From: Bidens hawaiensis
Taxonomy: Eukaryota; Streptophyta; Magnoliopsida; Asterales; Asteraceae
NCBI GenBank assembly: GCA_021521415.1
Contig: JAIQDT010000677.1
Location: forward strand, 248,001 to 312,000
Length of the DNA stretch: 64,000 nt
Direction of reading: 5' to 3'
Position numbers and translations under genes: made by a program
The notes under the pieces: generated by a model
Seen by the model: the letters and a program-made list of their open reading frames with translations, nothing else
What the model was told of the DNA's origin: nothing
The model's database searches: none
Shown: positions 21,676-33,900 of the stretch, piece after piece
Numbering within the stretch: position 1 is the stretch's first letter
Layout: every line of letters starts with the position of its first letter

Positions 21676-24249
21676 TTGGCGATGTTCGAGTTGAATGAAA
21701 GCTTTCAAGATGCAAGTGGGAATGAGCTATCGTCTGACAATGACACTGAGTCTAATTCTGATGATTCATGTGAAATGCATCCAACCACATTTGCTTGTAT
21801 GGCCAAGATCGATGAGGTTAGTTCTAATTATATTAAGTTGTCTGCTACTGTGCCTTGTGTTACTTGTGAAACAAATCAACCTAAGTTAGAAGCTTTGAAA
21901 ACACATAATGACAATTTGGTAAAAGAAATTACTTTACTTAAGGATACTTATAGACAATCATTAGAATCTCAAATGAGATCTAGAGAGAAAATTGAAGCAT
22001 TGTCTGTTAGTAATCATGATCTCAAAACTGAATTGTCTGTCAAAATGACAATTAATGATAAAAAATTTCAAGAAATCTTGAAACATCTATCCAAGATAAC
22101 AGAACTTTAAAATGAGGTTCTTGAGTTGAAGAATAAGTTTGGAAAATTTAGAAATTCATCTTTTTTGCTAAATGAAATACTTGAAGTATCTATTAAGCAA
22201 AAAGATTCTAAAAAGGGTGTAGGTTTTGTTGAGATACCACCACCATTTCATAATGATTATACTGCAAATCCTTTTGCTGGAAAAGAAGAAGTGGTTGTGA
22301 ATGAAACTTTTGTTTCAGAAAAACCTAAATCAGTAGCAACCGATAATATTAAAGTCCAATTGTCAACTCAAAAACAACATGTTAAAAGCAACAAAGTTTT
22401 TGTTGAGAATGTTGAGAAAGTTATCATTGAGGATGTGATTGAACCTGAAGTAATACACAAAGATCAGAAGATTCCATGTTCTATCACATTCTATGTGAAT
22501 CTCATGAATTTTGAGGATGCCGTGTATGGTTCAAACACATCTTAAGTGAAAAAGGAAACAATTGTTAAACCAGTGAAAGCTAAGAAATCAGAAAAGCCTA
22601 AAAGTTCTGATGAGGATTTGATGTGTTTTATCAATCCTGTTGCTTCGAAGCCATCAACTGGTCGTGTTTTTAAGCTTAAAGGTATAAGCACAATGTTCAC
22701 TTGGAAAGACATTCCACTTGATATCATCAAACCTGAATTGATTGAAAGTGTTTTTTATAATGAAACTTCTAAGGTACAAAACCTTGAAAATAAGTTTGTG
22801 AAATCCAAGACCTCAAAAGTGGTAGATCCATTGATAAAAGCAAAAGTTTTGTTAAAATATGCTAAAAATGTTCAGTTTGTAAAGTCAAATGGAACTGATT
22901 CTTTTAGGCCTGTAAACGAACCGAACGTTCGGTGAACTGTTTGTGAATTGTTCGGCGGGAAGTTCGTTTATGTTCATTTATTTAATAAATGAACGAACAT
23001 GAACAAAAAGTGTGTGTTCGTTTAATTAAACGAACGAACATGAACACATGTTCCGTTCGTTCATTTATGTTCATGAACGTTCGTTTATGTTTGTTTGTTT
23101 ATTTATTTATGTTTGTTTATGTATTAATAAAAATAATAATTAAATATTATTTGAATGATTCATCTAATTAAAGTTTTATATTTGTTAATTTGTGTTCATT
23201 TATGTTTGTTTGTGTTCATATATGTTCTTTTATCTTTGTTCAGTTATATTCGTTTAGAATTTAAACAAGCGAACATAAACGAACACAAATGTTCATTTTT
23301 TAAATAAACGGACATGAACATAAATATTTTTTCGATTAAGTGTTCGTGTTCGTGTTCGTTTAAAGTTAAATGAATGAACACGAACATGCCCTTGTTCGTG
23401 TTCATTCAATTCGTTTACATGTTTCATTATTCATATTGATGAATACATTGGTTTTAATCTCTAGGCTATGCCGATTTTATTTGTGTTTGTTTGTGTTCGT
23501 GAACCGTTCGTGAACACATTAATTTCCTTAATGAACGAACACGAACATAAAATCTCGTTCGGTAAGTGTTCGTGAACCGTTCGTGAACACATTATTTCCT
23601 TAACGAACGAACACGAACAAGGCCTTGTTCGTGTTCGATCGGTTCGTTTACGGCCCTAGATTCTTTACAAAGCTTTTCAAATTGTTCAAATCTGGAATTC
23701 TACATGAAACAGAAATCTGTGACTTTTGATGACTTGGATAAGGGTCCAATTGCTGGAGTTTATCATCAACCTTCGGTTGCACATGTTTCTGCTAAACCAT
23801 CACATGAACAGCGTGGTGACATGAGAACATGCTTTCTCTGTGGTGAACATGGCCATGTTGTTAGAAATTGTGGATTGAAGAAATCCCAAAATCTTCATCC
23901 ATTTATCAATGAACAATCTAAACCCGTTTTTATGATCAAGGAGATTTTGAGAAGACCAATGTCTTTCGATGATGAAACTCACATTATGCTTTCTGATGTG
24001 AATCCTCAAAAGGTGATTCATGTTAATGAGCATGTAAGTTATGTTAAGCCCAAATTCGTTCCTACGGAACCTATTTGCAAAAACGTGAATACAAATATTG
24101 TTCAAGCTGCATACTTAAGACGAAAGTCTAAACATCCTGTGACTTATTCACAAGTAGCTAAGCAACATTTGGCTTCAATAAATGTTAAAACTTCAAGAGA
24201 AACTCAAGAGGTGCCAAAGACTGAGGCATGGGCTGCCTTTTTCAACTGA
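21676..24249 (+). pseudogene. Copia gag C-terminal / spacer region with second zinc knuckle, split by a MITE
   Basis: 21676-22110 encodes an acidic then coiled-coil-like segment (heptads around ALKTHNDNLVKEITLLKDTY). Stops at 22108 and 22543 separate it from Lys-rich frames. The hAT-like MITE at 22905-23658 interrupts the reading, which resumes with MKQKSVTFDDLDKGPIAGVY. A second CCHC knuckle CFLCGEHGHVVRNC lies at about 23831-23872. The distance between the two knuckles, about 1.6 kb without the MITE, is notable. A stop at 24247 precedes the protease. Confidence 0.75.
22905..23658. mobile_element. hAT-like MITE with 8-bp target duplication
   Basis: Ends are inverted: TAGGCCTGTAAACGAACCG on the left and CGGTTCGTTTACGGCCCTA on the right (one mismatch over 19 bp). 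They are flanked by an exact 8-bp duplication GATTCTTT (22897-22904, 23659-23666), the size typical of hAT. The 754-bp body has no coding capacity and is packed with GAACG/CGTTC and GTTYGTTTATGTTC motifs in both orientations, so it can fold extensively. The open frame at 22989-23171 is an artefact of these repeats. It sits inside Copia coding sequence. Confidence 0.92.
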
Positions 24250-25524
24250 TCATTTTCTTTTCATGTGTAGGTAACGTCCAAGACCGTTTCTGATAAAAAC
24301 TGGATAACGGATAGTGGATGCTCACGTCATATTACTGGAAACATTAGTATTATAACAAATGTCAAAAATATACAAGGGGGATATGTTGCGTTTGCTGTTA
24401 ATTCGGGTGGTATGATCACTAAGGAAGGTGATGTGTCTAATGGTTGCATCACGTTTGAAAGAGTTAACTATTGTGATAAAGTTGACCACAACCTGTTGAG
24501 TGTGTCACAAATATGTGATAATAAATATACTACTGTCTTTACAGATAAAGAATGTCTGATTCTGAAACCGGGATACGTAATTCCCGAGGACATGGTAGTC
24601 ATGCGATCTCCTCGATCGAATGATATTTATGTGTTGAACATGACTTCTAAAGCATCAACTTCTGTGGAAACGTGTTCTGTTTCTAAGGCAACTGAAAAGG
24701 ACACGATTGTCTGGCACAGAAGAATGGGCCATATTCATGTCAGGAAAATGAATTATTTAATGGCTAATGATTTGGTCGAAGGTGTTTCCTTGAAACACTT
24801 TAAATTATCCGACCACTTTGTTGCTTGTAAAAAGGGCAAACAGAATAAGAAGTCACATCCATCTAAGTTAATCAATACAATTGACACTCCTTTAGAACAG
24901 CTTCATATGGTTTTGTTTGGTCCTGTGGATCGTGTGAGTATCGCTGGTGATTGGTACTGTTTAGTTGTCACTGATGACTATTCAAGATATTCATGAGTTT
25001 TATTTATGAGTTCAAAAGATCAGACACCCATTATGGTTCAAAATTTAATCACTAAGATTGAATCACTATACAAACTGAAAGTGAGACGTATTCGAAATGA
25101 TAATGGTACGGAGTTTAAAAACAATGTATTGGATTTATTTTGTGTTCAAAAGGGAATTCATCTAGAATATAGTGCTCCTTATGTACCACAACAGAATGGG
25201 GTGGCTGAGAGAAAGAATAGAACATTGATTGAAGCAGCAAGAACAATGCTTGCAGATTCTAAGCTTCCTGTTCAATTCTGGAACGAGGCTGTGAATACTG
25301 TTTGCTACACGCTCAATCGTGTTTTGACTGTGAAGAAGCGTCAAAAGACGAGTTATGAGCTTCTGAACAAGAGAAAACATAATTTATACTTGGAATCATT
25401 TGGGTGTCCTTGTACTATGTTGAAAAGAGATGCGGGAAAATTTGAAGAAAAGGCAATTGAGGGTTATTTCTTGGGTTACACATCACTAAGAAACGTGTAT
25501 TTAACTTTACCTCGGGCTGTGTAG
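24250..25524 (+). pseudogene. Copia protease and integrase
   Basis: The protease core WITDSGCSRHITG lies near 24300-24340, upstream of the first Met of the local open frame. The gag-pre-integrase domain follows (VWHRRMGHIHVRKM near 24710-24750), where a CxxCxxGK-type pattern is mutated to FVACKKGKQ. The integrase core has the first Asp in VVTDDYSRYS, the second in RNDNGTEF and the Glu in NGVAERKNRTL, so the DDE residues are present. An in-frame TGA at 24994-24996 splits the core right after DDYSRYS, and another stop ends the frame at 25522. The enzyme would insert element cDNA into host DNA. Confidence 0.88.
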
Positions 25525-25589
25525 AGGAGTGGTACCATGTTGATTGTCAACGGTATACCACATCTTCCCAAGGTAAAGGACCTGATTGT

Positions 25590-27625
25590 ATGTTTGACTA
25601 TGAGAGTTTATTTAATTTATTTACTCAAATGGTTGATCAACCTGATGAAGACTTGGTGTGTGCGTATTTGGAAGACCAATACTTTCCTCCAAGATTTTTT
25701 GTTTCTAATCATGAGGACACTCCACAAGATGATCTCCCCAATGCATCTGATGTGATTTCTATATCTTCGGATGATAATCAATTTGTTGATTCTTCCTCGG
25801 CTACATTGCCTGAAACACATGAGATTGGTGAATCGTCTCATGATGCTGCGGAGAATCTCATTAATTTAAAAAACAATGTTGTTGTTCCTGAGAATCCTAC
25901 TCTTCGGATTTATAATTATCATCCACAGGACAACATCATTGGTGCACTTGATGTAGATGTGCAAACACGTCATCAAGTTGCTTCGTCAAGTGAATATAAC
26001 ATTTTGTGTGCTTATGCGGATATGCATTCTTCGGGAATTACGAATCTCACCAAATACACTTGTTTTCTATCTCAAGTGGAGCCAACGACTACTCGTATGG
26101 CACTTGAAGATCCTTCTTGGGTAGAAGCAATGCAAGAGGAATTGCAACAGTTTAACCAACCGGGTGTATGGGATCTCATTGATAAACCCGCTAGAGTCAA
26201 GAAACCGATTCCTACGAAGTGGGTATTTAAATGTAAAAAGAACGATCGTGGGGTGATTGTGAGGAACAAAGCACGGTTGGTGGTGCAAGTTTTTCATCAG
26301 CAAGAGGGAATAGACTACACTGAAGTATATGCTCTGGTTGCAAGATTGGAAGATATACGAATATTTTTGGCTTATGCGGCTTACAAGAATATTAAAGTTT
26401 ATCAAATGAATGTGAAAAGTGCTTTTCTCAACGGATAACTACATGAGGAAGTGTTTGTTTTATAGCCTCCTGGCTTTGAAGATCCTGATTATCCGGACCG
26501 AGTTTACCGATTAAACAAGGCCCTGTATGGTCTACATCAAGCCCCGAGAGCTTGGTACGACACGCTTGCTGACCATGTTACTGATAACGGCTTCAAGCGA
26601 GGAACTGTGGACTGCACTTTATTTTATAAGAATATTGGTGATGATTTGCTCCTCGTCCAGATATATGTCGATGACATTATCTTTGGGTCAACAAATGACA
26701 AGTTATGCAAGGATTTCAAGAAGTCAATGCAAAAAAAGTTCGAAATGAGCTCGATGGGATAGATGAATTTCTTTTTAGGGTTGCAGGTTCATCAGTCTGA
26801 CAAGGGAATCTTCATTCATCAGATGAAGTACGTGAACAATATCTTGAGCGGATTCAAGATAACCGCCGGAAAAATCCCTTCAACTCCTCTCCCCGTGGGT
26901 CACAATCAATCACCGGATGAATTGGAGGATACCGTCGATCCTACACTTTATCGAGCGATGATAGTTCTTTAATGTATCTAACTGCTTCTCGACCTGACAT
27001 AATGTTTGCTGTTTGTTTATGTACTAGGTACCAAGCAAGTCCCCGAGTGACTCACCTGGCAACGGTTAAACGTATACTTCAATATCTGAGGGGTAATCCT
27101 GACATCGGGTTATGGTACCCTAAGGACAATAATTTTGAACTCACTACGTTTTCCGATTCAGATTATGGAGGATGCAAGATCAACTTTAAATCGACCACAG
27201 CGGGTTGTCAATTTTTAGGAAGCCAACTTGTTTCCTGGCAGTGTAAGAAGCAGACAATGGTCTCCACTTCAACCACTGAGGCAGAATATGTGGCAGCCTC
27301 AAGTTTCTGTTCACAGGTTTTATGGATCCAACAACATATGTGCGACTATGGTTTGAAGTTTCTTACTACTCCAATTTTAATTGATAACTCTGCTGCTATC
27401 AGTATCACCAAGAATCCCGTGCAACACTCAAAAATGAAACATATCGAAATTCGATATCATTTTATACGGGATTGTTTTGAAAAGAAATTAATTGATATTG
27501 AGAAAGTGCACACCGATTTTCAAAAAGCCGATCTGTTTACCAAGACATTTGTTAAAACACGTTTTAACTTGCTGCTTGGTTTAAATGGATTAAAAACTCT
27601 TGCTGATATCCTGAAACAAGGATAA
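25590..27625 (+). pseudogene. Copia reverse transcriptase and RNase H
   Basis: RT motifs in order: WVEAMQEELQQF, PIPTKWVFKCK, the palm motif NVKSAFLNG near 26406-26435, [19 protein letters not shown], the catalytic YVDDIIFGS near 26664-26690, and FFLGLQV. The first catalytic aspartate, normally DVKSAFLNG, is Asn here. RNase H follows: TASRPDI, FSDSDYGG, SWQCKKQTMVSTSTTEAEY and the KMKHIEIRYHFIRD block. Stops occur at about 26436, 26462 and 26761, and one before MYLTASRPDI at about 26970. The polymerase is dead by both stops and active-site loss. Confidence 0.9.
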
Positions 27626-30488
27626 CTATCTTTATTTTCTGTTTATTTTTCGTTCATTTAATTTTTATGTTTTGGGTTTTGGGGGTGATATAGAAAATAC
27701 AAAAATATTGTGGTTTTTGTTTGTATAGAGAAAATTCAAAAACATTGAAAAATTTTAAAAACCAAAAATATTATGTTTTTTGTTTGTAAAGAAAAAATCC
27801 GAAAAGACAAAAAGATTATGTTTTTAATGTATGTACAGAGAAAAACCAAAAGATTTTTGCATACTTTCGCTTAAAATTATGCAATTTACTCATATTTGAT
27901 GGATATATACTTGTATATGTTTGGTTCTGATATTTACTTGTAAATTTTCGGGATAGCCATTTACCTGATAATGGAAAGTAGTTGAGGCGACTGTTATGCG
28001 TTTTTATTTAATTCATTCGCTGAAAATTATGTCGGTTATTTAAGTTTGTGGAACATGCTTGCATGCTTTGGTTCTGTTATCCACTTGTGGATTGATAGGA
28101 TAGCTATTAATCTATAGACTAAAAGTAACTGGGGAGATTGAATTTATTTTTATTCTCCTCAAAAATTTTGAGTTTTGAAGCAAAAAGAGAAAATGATAGT
28201 ACATTGATCATCTGGTCCCATATCCAGAAAGAAATATGCTTAAAAGACTGAGTGCTTAATTGCATTGGTGCATTGGTAGGTCTTAACCAAGCCATTAGAG
28301 TAAAGTATGAGATATAACATAAAGAAACGCCAAATTTAAAGAGATGTTAGTCTCTACCAAAAATCTCGGTAATGATGGCAGAAATGTAATAGCCTGTCAT
28401 ACTCAAGCCTTATGTGTTTTTTATCACCAAAAACAAAATAAGTTTGATTAAAAAGCTTTAAGATTATGGACACTGTGAGTCTTTATGCGGCTTAATCATC
28501 TGGGTATTCATATGCATGAATATTTCAAACGCTTTTAGAGAAAACTCAAAGTCATTAAACTTGATTGTTGTTGTACACTATACAATTTGAATTACTGACT
28601 TGATCAAAATCCGATGTTAGTCATACATTGTCCCTCCTTTGTGTGCGTCTCAATACCAATAAGAAACGGACCCTAGGGGACACAATGTGTGTAAGCCGAC
28701 AGATGGACTCGTGCATACCTAGTAAAAGAATCTTAGTGCATCAAATAAAAACTATAAAATCAAAATTTTGATCAACAGCATAATGGTTTAAGTCAAGTTA
28801 GGGTGATACGGTAAAAATCAAATTAAGCTTGAACCGATATTAGAGGCTGATAGTTTCTGATATTATGTGCTTTAATTGAACCAATTAATCATATCACAAA
28901 AACGCTTGAAAGTTTGTTATAAGATTTAAGTGGACAACAATATCAATGACCGACTTAACGCCAATCATAATAACGCTGAAATATAAAACTGTGATGGAAG
29001 GGAAATTTGGTCAATATGATTCTCTGCTTAAACTCACCAAAAATACAAAAATATGTGCAGCTTTTGAAAAGCATGCAAAAACACAAAAATATTTGTTGTT
29101 TTATAGTTACTTTTCGGATTTGAATGTGAATATTTTGATACGAAAAAGAAAATTACCAAAAAGATTTTATAATTTTCCGTTTACATATTATTTAATCCTT
29201 TTAAGTTATTTTTAAATTAAGTGTTTTGAGCGTAAAACATGTTAAGGTATTTCATTTTACCACATTGGGTAAAGAATCTTAAGTTACAAGGTCATCGAGA
29301 TACGGGATTTCGTTGACTTATGTATTCATTTTATTTAATTGATATATTAATTTCATTTTAAAATTTATTTAAAAGAAAATCTAAAAAGAATTTTAATTTT
29401 AAATTTAATTCTTTATTTATGAATAACTAATGGGGTTATGTCTATAACGAATTACATTAATTCATTACCATTATAATTCGATTCCACCACTCTGTAACGA
29501 ATAACCCTAATTCGTCATCCATGACTTAACAAATTCAGCACGAATCATCTCTAGTTCGTTATTACTTCGTGTTAAGTCTTAATGAATTACTTATTCATAT
29601 GCCACGTGTTGCGAATAAGAGAACGAATTGGCTAATTAGTTGGCTAATTTGTTAATTCAAACTTAACGAATCAGCTGATTCATTGTCTTGGGAAATGTGC
29701 CAAGTCGTTGCTTATAGGGAACTATGAAGACCGTTCTGTCTTCATTCGTTCACTATTCACTTCCTTTTTCACTAAGCGAACCTCTGGCCGATTTTTCCAG
29801 AATATTCAAACATCCCTAAACCTTTGTTTGATCCTCACTTAAGGTTCGCAAGGTAATAAGGATCAGAATGTGATGATTTTCGTCACATTATATGGTCATT
29901 TCAAGTGACTTATGATCGATTTTGTTATCGGTTTTGAACTTTTTATATAAACCTCAATTAACCTATAGTTTACTATGTTCAAATCAAAATGGATAACCCA
30001 AATTATTTGTCGTTGTGTTTCCGAGATGATTAGAGTCATTTGTAAGGTTTTCAATCATGTATTATGGGGTAATTGATTCTGGGTTGAAAGGTTTAACCTT
30101 CAATGTTCTTGTCAATTTTGATCTGGACTTCACAAAGTCAAAATTTAACATTATTGGTTCCAATTCATTATGGGTTAAAGAATCGCAACCCATTCGTGTT
30201 CAATTCGTTACCGATGACTTAACGAATCAACCTTCTTCGTGAAAATGATAACGAATTATTTTACATTCGTTCTTTAATTCGTTATCTCTTTAAGTGTGAT
30301 TTCTTATATCTAGTTCGTGTTCTTTCATTGATAACGAATTAACCAATTCTTTATAACGAATTAAAAAAAATTAACGAATTATAATTAACCAATTCGTATA
30401 AATATTTAAAAAAATAATATTTATTATAATAATATTTAGAGTATTTGTTTTTCGATTTACTAAATCTTGGATTTATATCTTTTTTCTT
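27626..30488 (+). other. Copia region between pol and the downstream ORF
   Basis: No domain is recognised. 27680-27860 holds about three imperfect units of about 70 bp (AGAGAAAA--CAAAAA--TT-TGTTTTT). 27905-27990 and 28065-28150 are diverged direct repeats (TTTGGTTCTG...CTTGT...GGATAGC). 29440-29680 and 30190-30390 are rich in TTCGTTA/TAACGAA. Short frames (28946-29215, 30057-30242) have no recognisable similarity. Confidence 0.5.
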
Positions 30489-31011
30489 ATGGCTGACGAG
30501 ATTATTCAGGATCCTCCGATAGCTGATCAACAACGTATACAACAACAAGCAGATCAGCAGCCACAAGAACCGGACCTCCCGTTGCTACCGTTTGACAAAA
30601 GGCATAACGTCTGTGCTTTTTTCGGAACAAACTTTGCCGACGATGATCTTTTTAGAGATGTGCTAGCATTTTTTAAGGCGTTCTCGTATTCATTATGCTA
30701 TAACTACGAGACCAACTGTTCATTTCAGCATTGTTCGTCCATTCTAGCACTCGGCACGTTACATTGAGTCCGAGAACCACATTGTAGCTGAAGTCAAAGG
30801 GCAGCCTATCACTATTACTCATGGAGTGATCAGAAGTGTGCTACAGCCTATGGACATCTCGTTCATGAAGCTTAGTTATCCTCAAGGCCCTGTGCAGCCG
30901 ATCCCTCTATCTTTTCATGCTATGCCCCAGGATCATCAAATGAACATGCTCTTCAGTTTGATTCATCTTTATGAGAATTAAATGGTGGCTGATCGTCAAG
31001 CTCAAGAGCAG
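30489..31011 (+). pseudogene. Third (post-pol) Copia ORF, 5' part
   Basis: It begins MADEIIQDPPIADQQ with a Gln-rich N-terminus, then FDKRHNVCAFFGTNFADDDLFRDVLAFF. After a frameshift near 30740 it reads YIESENHIVAEVKGQPITITHGVIRSVLQP...DHQMNMLFSLIHLYEN, and an in-frame TAA at 30979-30981 precedes ADRQAQEQ. The frame is interrupted by element C and resumes at 35316, where AQEQ joins to MLINQRKLMGYAYC without loss. It occupies the place of the env-like ORF in SIRE elements. No signal peptide or transmembrane span is visible in what remains, so an envelope role is not supported by sequence. Confidence 0.6.
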
Positions 31012-31016
31012 ATGTT

Positions 31017-33467
31017 TGATGTGGTCTAAAATATACATTTTATTATATAAATATTTCCAACACTTTGAATTAGTTTTGAGTTAATATTACTCCTAATTGG
31101 CTCATATATTGATTTTAAAGATTTCAAGAGTCAACGAGCTATTACAAAATATTTTTAACAAACTAGATCAATATGTGAATTTTTGAACTGGGATTATACT
31201 GGAAAACATTTTTCTTTACTTAAAAGGGCTCATCATATAAATATTATGTACAGATTGGTATTATTGTTCTTTGTTTCTCTTTAGTTACTTTACTCATTAT
31301 TAAGACTCAAAAATTTATTCATATCTTTGTTTGTTGTTGACAAGGAAAAGAAAGAAGTACAAGAATGAACTTTGTCCAACTCATATATTGGAGTCAGTAT
31401 AACTCACTTGGAATTAAAAGAGCAAATAACAACTAATTGGATTTGATGCAAATTAGTGGTCTGGCAATTGATGTTTGGCCTTGTAAAAGGCACAAGGGTT
31501 AGAAGTTTTGGAACATAAAGTCAGTCAGTGGGTTTTAGCATAAAATAAGTTATATATTATTATTCTTTTTGGGGGGTGAACGAGGTAGTTGTGGGCTGAC
31601 CCGTTACTGAAAAATATCCCCACACTTACTCTTTTTTCGTCCCTGGAAAAAGTCTAATGTAGTTGGATCAGAATCGGAAAATACAGTCTTAAAAACAAAT
31701 AGGTTAATTTTTAAAGCTCAGATAAACGCAAAAACCGCGATCACCGATATTGTTGTCCACTTAAATCCATGCCTTAATCTTTACCGGGATAAATAAGATC
31801 CGACAATAACATTACTCAGTGGTTTACACAATTAAGACCCACTTATTTTCAGCTTTTACCGGACTAGACCACCCCAAATTAACTTAAACCTCAAAATTAG
31901 CAGAATTAAAACTCTTGTTGCTCTATTTTTTTTATGAATAGTTAAGACGATTAAAGGTGTTGTTTATCCACCTAAAATTAACCATCAAAGTCTACCAAGC
32001 AGCCATTAGATACGATTAAGGTTCAATTAATTAATAGCTAGTGTTCCCCACAACATGACATACCCCCGTTATCAAGCAATACACCGAACCATTACCATAG
32101 GTGAGCATGAAAAATTTCATCTGTAGGGCTTACATGTAGCGTGTCCCTTGTGGTCCGTTTTTAAATGGTAATGAGACGCGAGCAAGGGGACCCCACATGG
32201 CTAACAGCGTGGATGATCAAGTCTGTAGTGTATTTGTACTTTTGTACTTTGTGATCATGGTTTATAGACTTATAAGGGTTTGCTCTTTTTGGCTTTATTT
32301 TAAATATCCACAACCCTACTTAAGAATTGTGAATACCCAGAAGAATAGATTGCATACAGACCCATGGTCTCCGGACCCGAAGCATCCCATCAATACAAGA
32401 TTTAAGGTTATAAAATCATACGCTAATGAGGTGTAAAACACTAAAACTAAGCGGTTTAAGATTTATATCACAGGCTACACGACATACTCTAACGTTAAAG
32501 CTACCCAAGCAACATATGATAACGTATTCAGATTTTAAAACTCATAATATTTCCACTTTTCAGACCAATAATTGAGGCTTGAGTATGGCCAGACCTTTCA
32601 TTACCTATTTTCCACGGACAAAACGCTTTACCCACAAAAGATTTCCGTTTTAACCATTTTATCAAACTGTCCTTTCATTTTCAAGGCTGAGCCAACCGAC
32701 ACATCCCAAGTTAAGTGCGTTTTCTTTTATATTATCTCATATTATTAATAGTTTGAAAAACCAATATCCGATAAATATCATCATCTCCCACTTTAACGCA
32801 AAAAACTAAATTCAAGGGACATTTTTAAAACATTTTTCAATTTTTTTTATTTTTTAAATTTTTTTAATTATACTACGACTGATTGAAGACTACGACTCAA
32901 ATATCCTATCCCCATGCTTAAATTTTGCATTGTCCTCAATGCAAGGATAAGGACGACTTAAAAGAAAAATCAAATAAAAATAAAGTCGGACTACAAAAAC
33001 TAAAAACTTAAAAAATTAAAAACAAAAAGTTAATAAGCTAGATAATGGAAGAGACTTAGCTGGTAATATGCGAATGAAACATGATGCCACGGTCTTCTTC
33101 CATGAATACCATCCAACTACGAACGTGCTCAGCAATTGTTAACTCCTTCCCTCACACACGAACGTAAACGGCTAAACAAAACAAACATATCTAAAAATGT
33201 ATCTTAGCAAGCTGATAGATGTTATGCAATTAAAATACTTCACCAAACCACAAATATATAAAACATGATTAATCAGGAGCAAATAAATAAATATAAAGTG
33301 TACGGCTCCACTTCTACTCCATCCCCACATTTTTTTATTGGCCACACGTCAACCTAAAACAAACTTAAACCAAACAAAACAAAAAGACACTACAAACTAC
33401 TGACTCGATACATGTACAAATTACAAGAAACCTCCTCACACTTGAACTTAATCAGGAGGTTTCTCCT
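31017..33467 (-). other. Element C left half: LTR-like end and inverted Athila 3' region
   Basis: 31017-31610 resembles the LTR fragment at 5178. Further right, read on the minus strand, come CCTTGCATTGAGGACAATGC (32953-32928) and AGTAAGTGTGGGGA (31631-31616). No gene is recognised; the small frame at 32197-32436 has no similarity I know. Confidence 0.5.
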
Positions 33468-33603
33468 TGATCTGGACCCTGTTCAACCCGTTTAGTTCCA
33501 CCCGGAATTTATCAAACAGTAATATATTAATGGTGGAACCGTAAAATATTAAATTAGAATTAAAAATCAGTAACGGGTCAGACCACCTATATTTAAACTT
33601 ACC
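33468..33603 (+). repeat. Left arm of 136-bp inverted repeat
   Basis: TGATCTGGACCCTG to TTTAAACTTACC is the reverse complement of 35175-35310 with about two mismatches. Part of the arm (ATTAAAAATCAGTAAYGG and CAGTAACGGGTCAGACCACC) is repeated directly at 33628-33650 and 33675-33706. Confidence 0.93.
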
Positions 33604-33714
33604 AATATAAATTCGAATAAGAATTTTAAATTAGAATTAAAAATCAGTAATGGTTAGAAGTTTTATTGTTTCTATCAGTAACGGGTCAGACCACCTATTT
33701 AAACATCAAGTTTT

Positions 33715-33732
33715 TGGCGCCGTTGCCGGGGA
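33715..33732 (+). other. Primer-binding site, tRNA-Asp type (Athila)
   Basis: TGGCGCCGTTGCCGGGGA follows ...AAACATCA by six bases. If the LTR begins at TGATCTGG (33468), that LTR would be only 241 bp. Confidence 0.9.
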
Positions 33733-33900
33733 CTCTTGGCGATTGCATTATTAGCTCTGATTGGACTTACTTGCTATAAACGTGCTATTGTGTTTTTGTT
33801 TTTAGGATTTAGTTAATTATATTTTTACGTGTTTTTTTTTTGCTTTGAGTCGTAGATGTCTAATTTTCCGTGTCTTTTGCTTGTTTAGATTCTTGTAATT

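Noticed and set aside
22989..23171. 60-residue frame within the hAT-like MITE
   Set aside because: It is low complexity, generated by TTCGTTTATG repeats.
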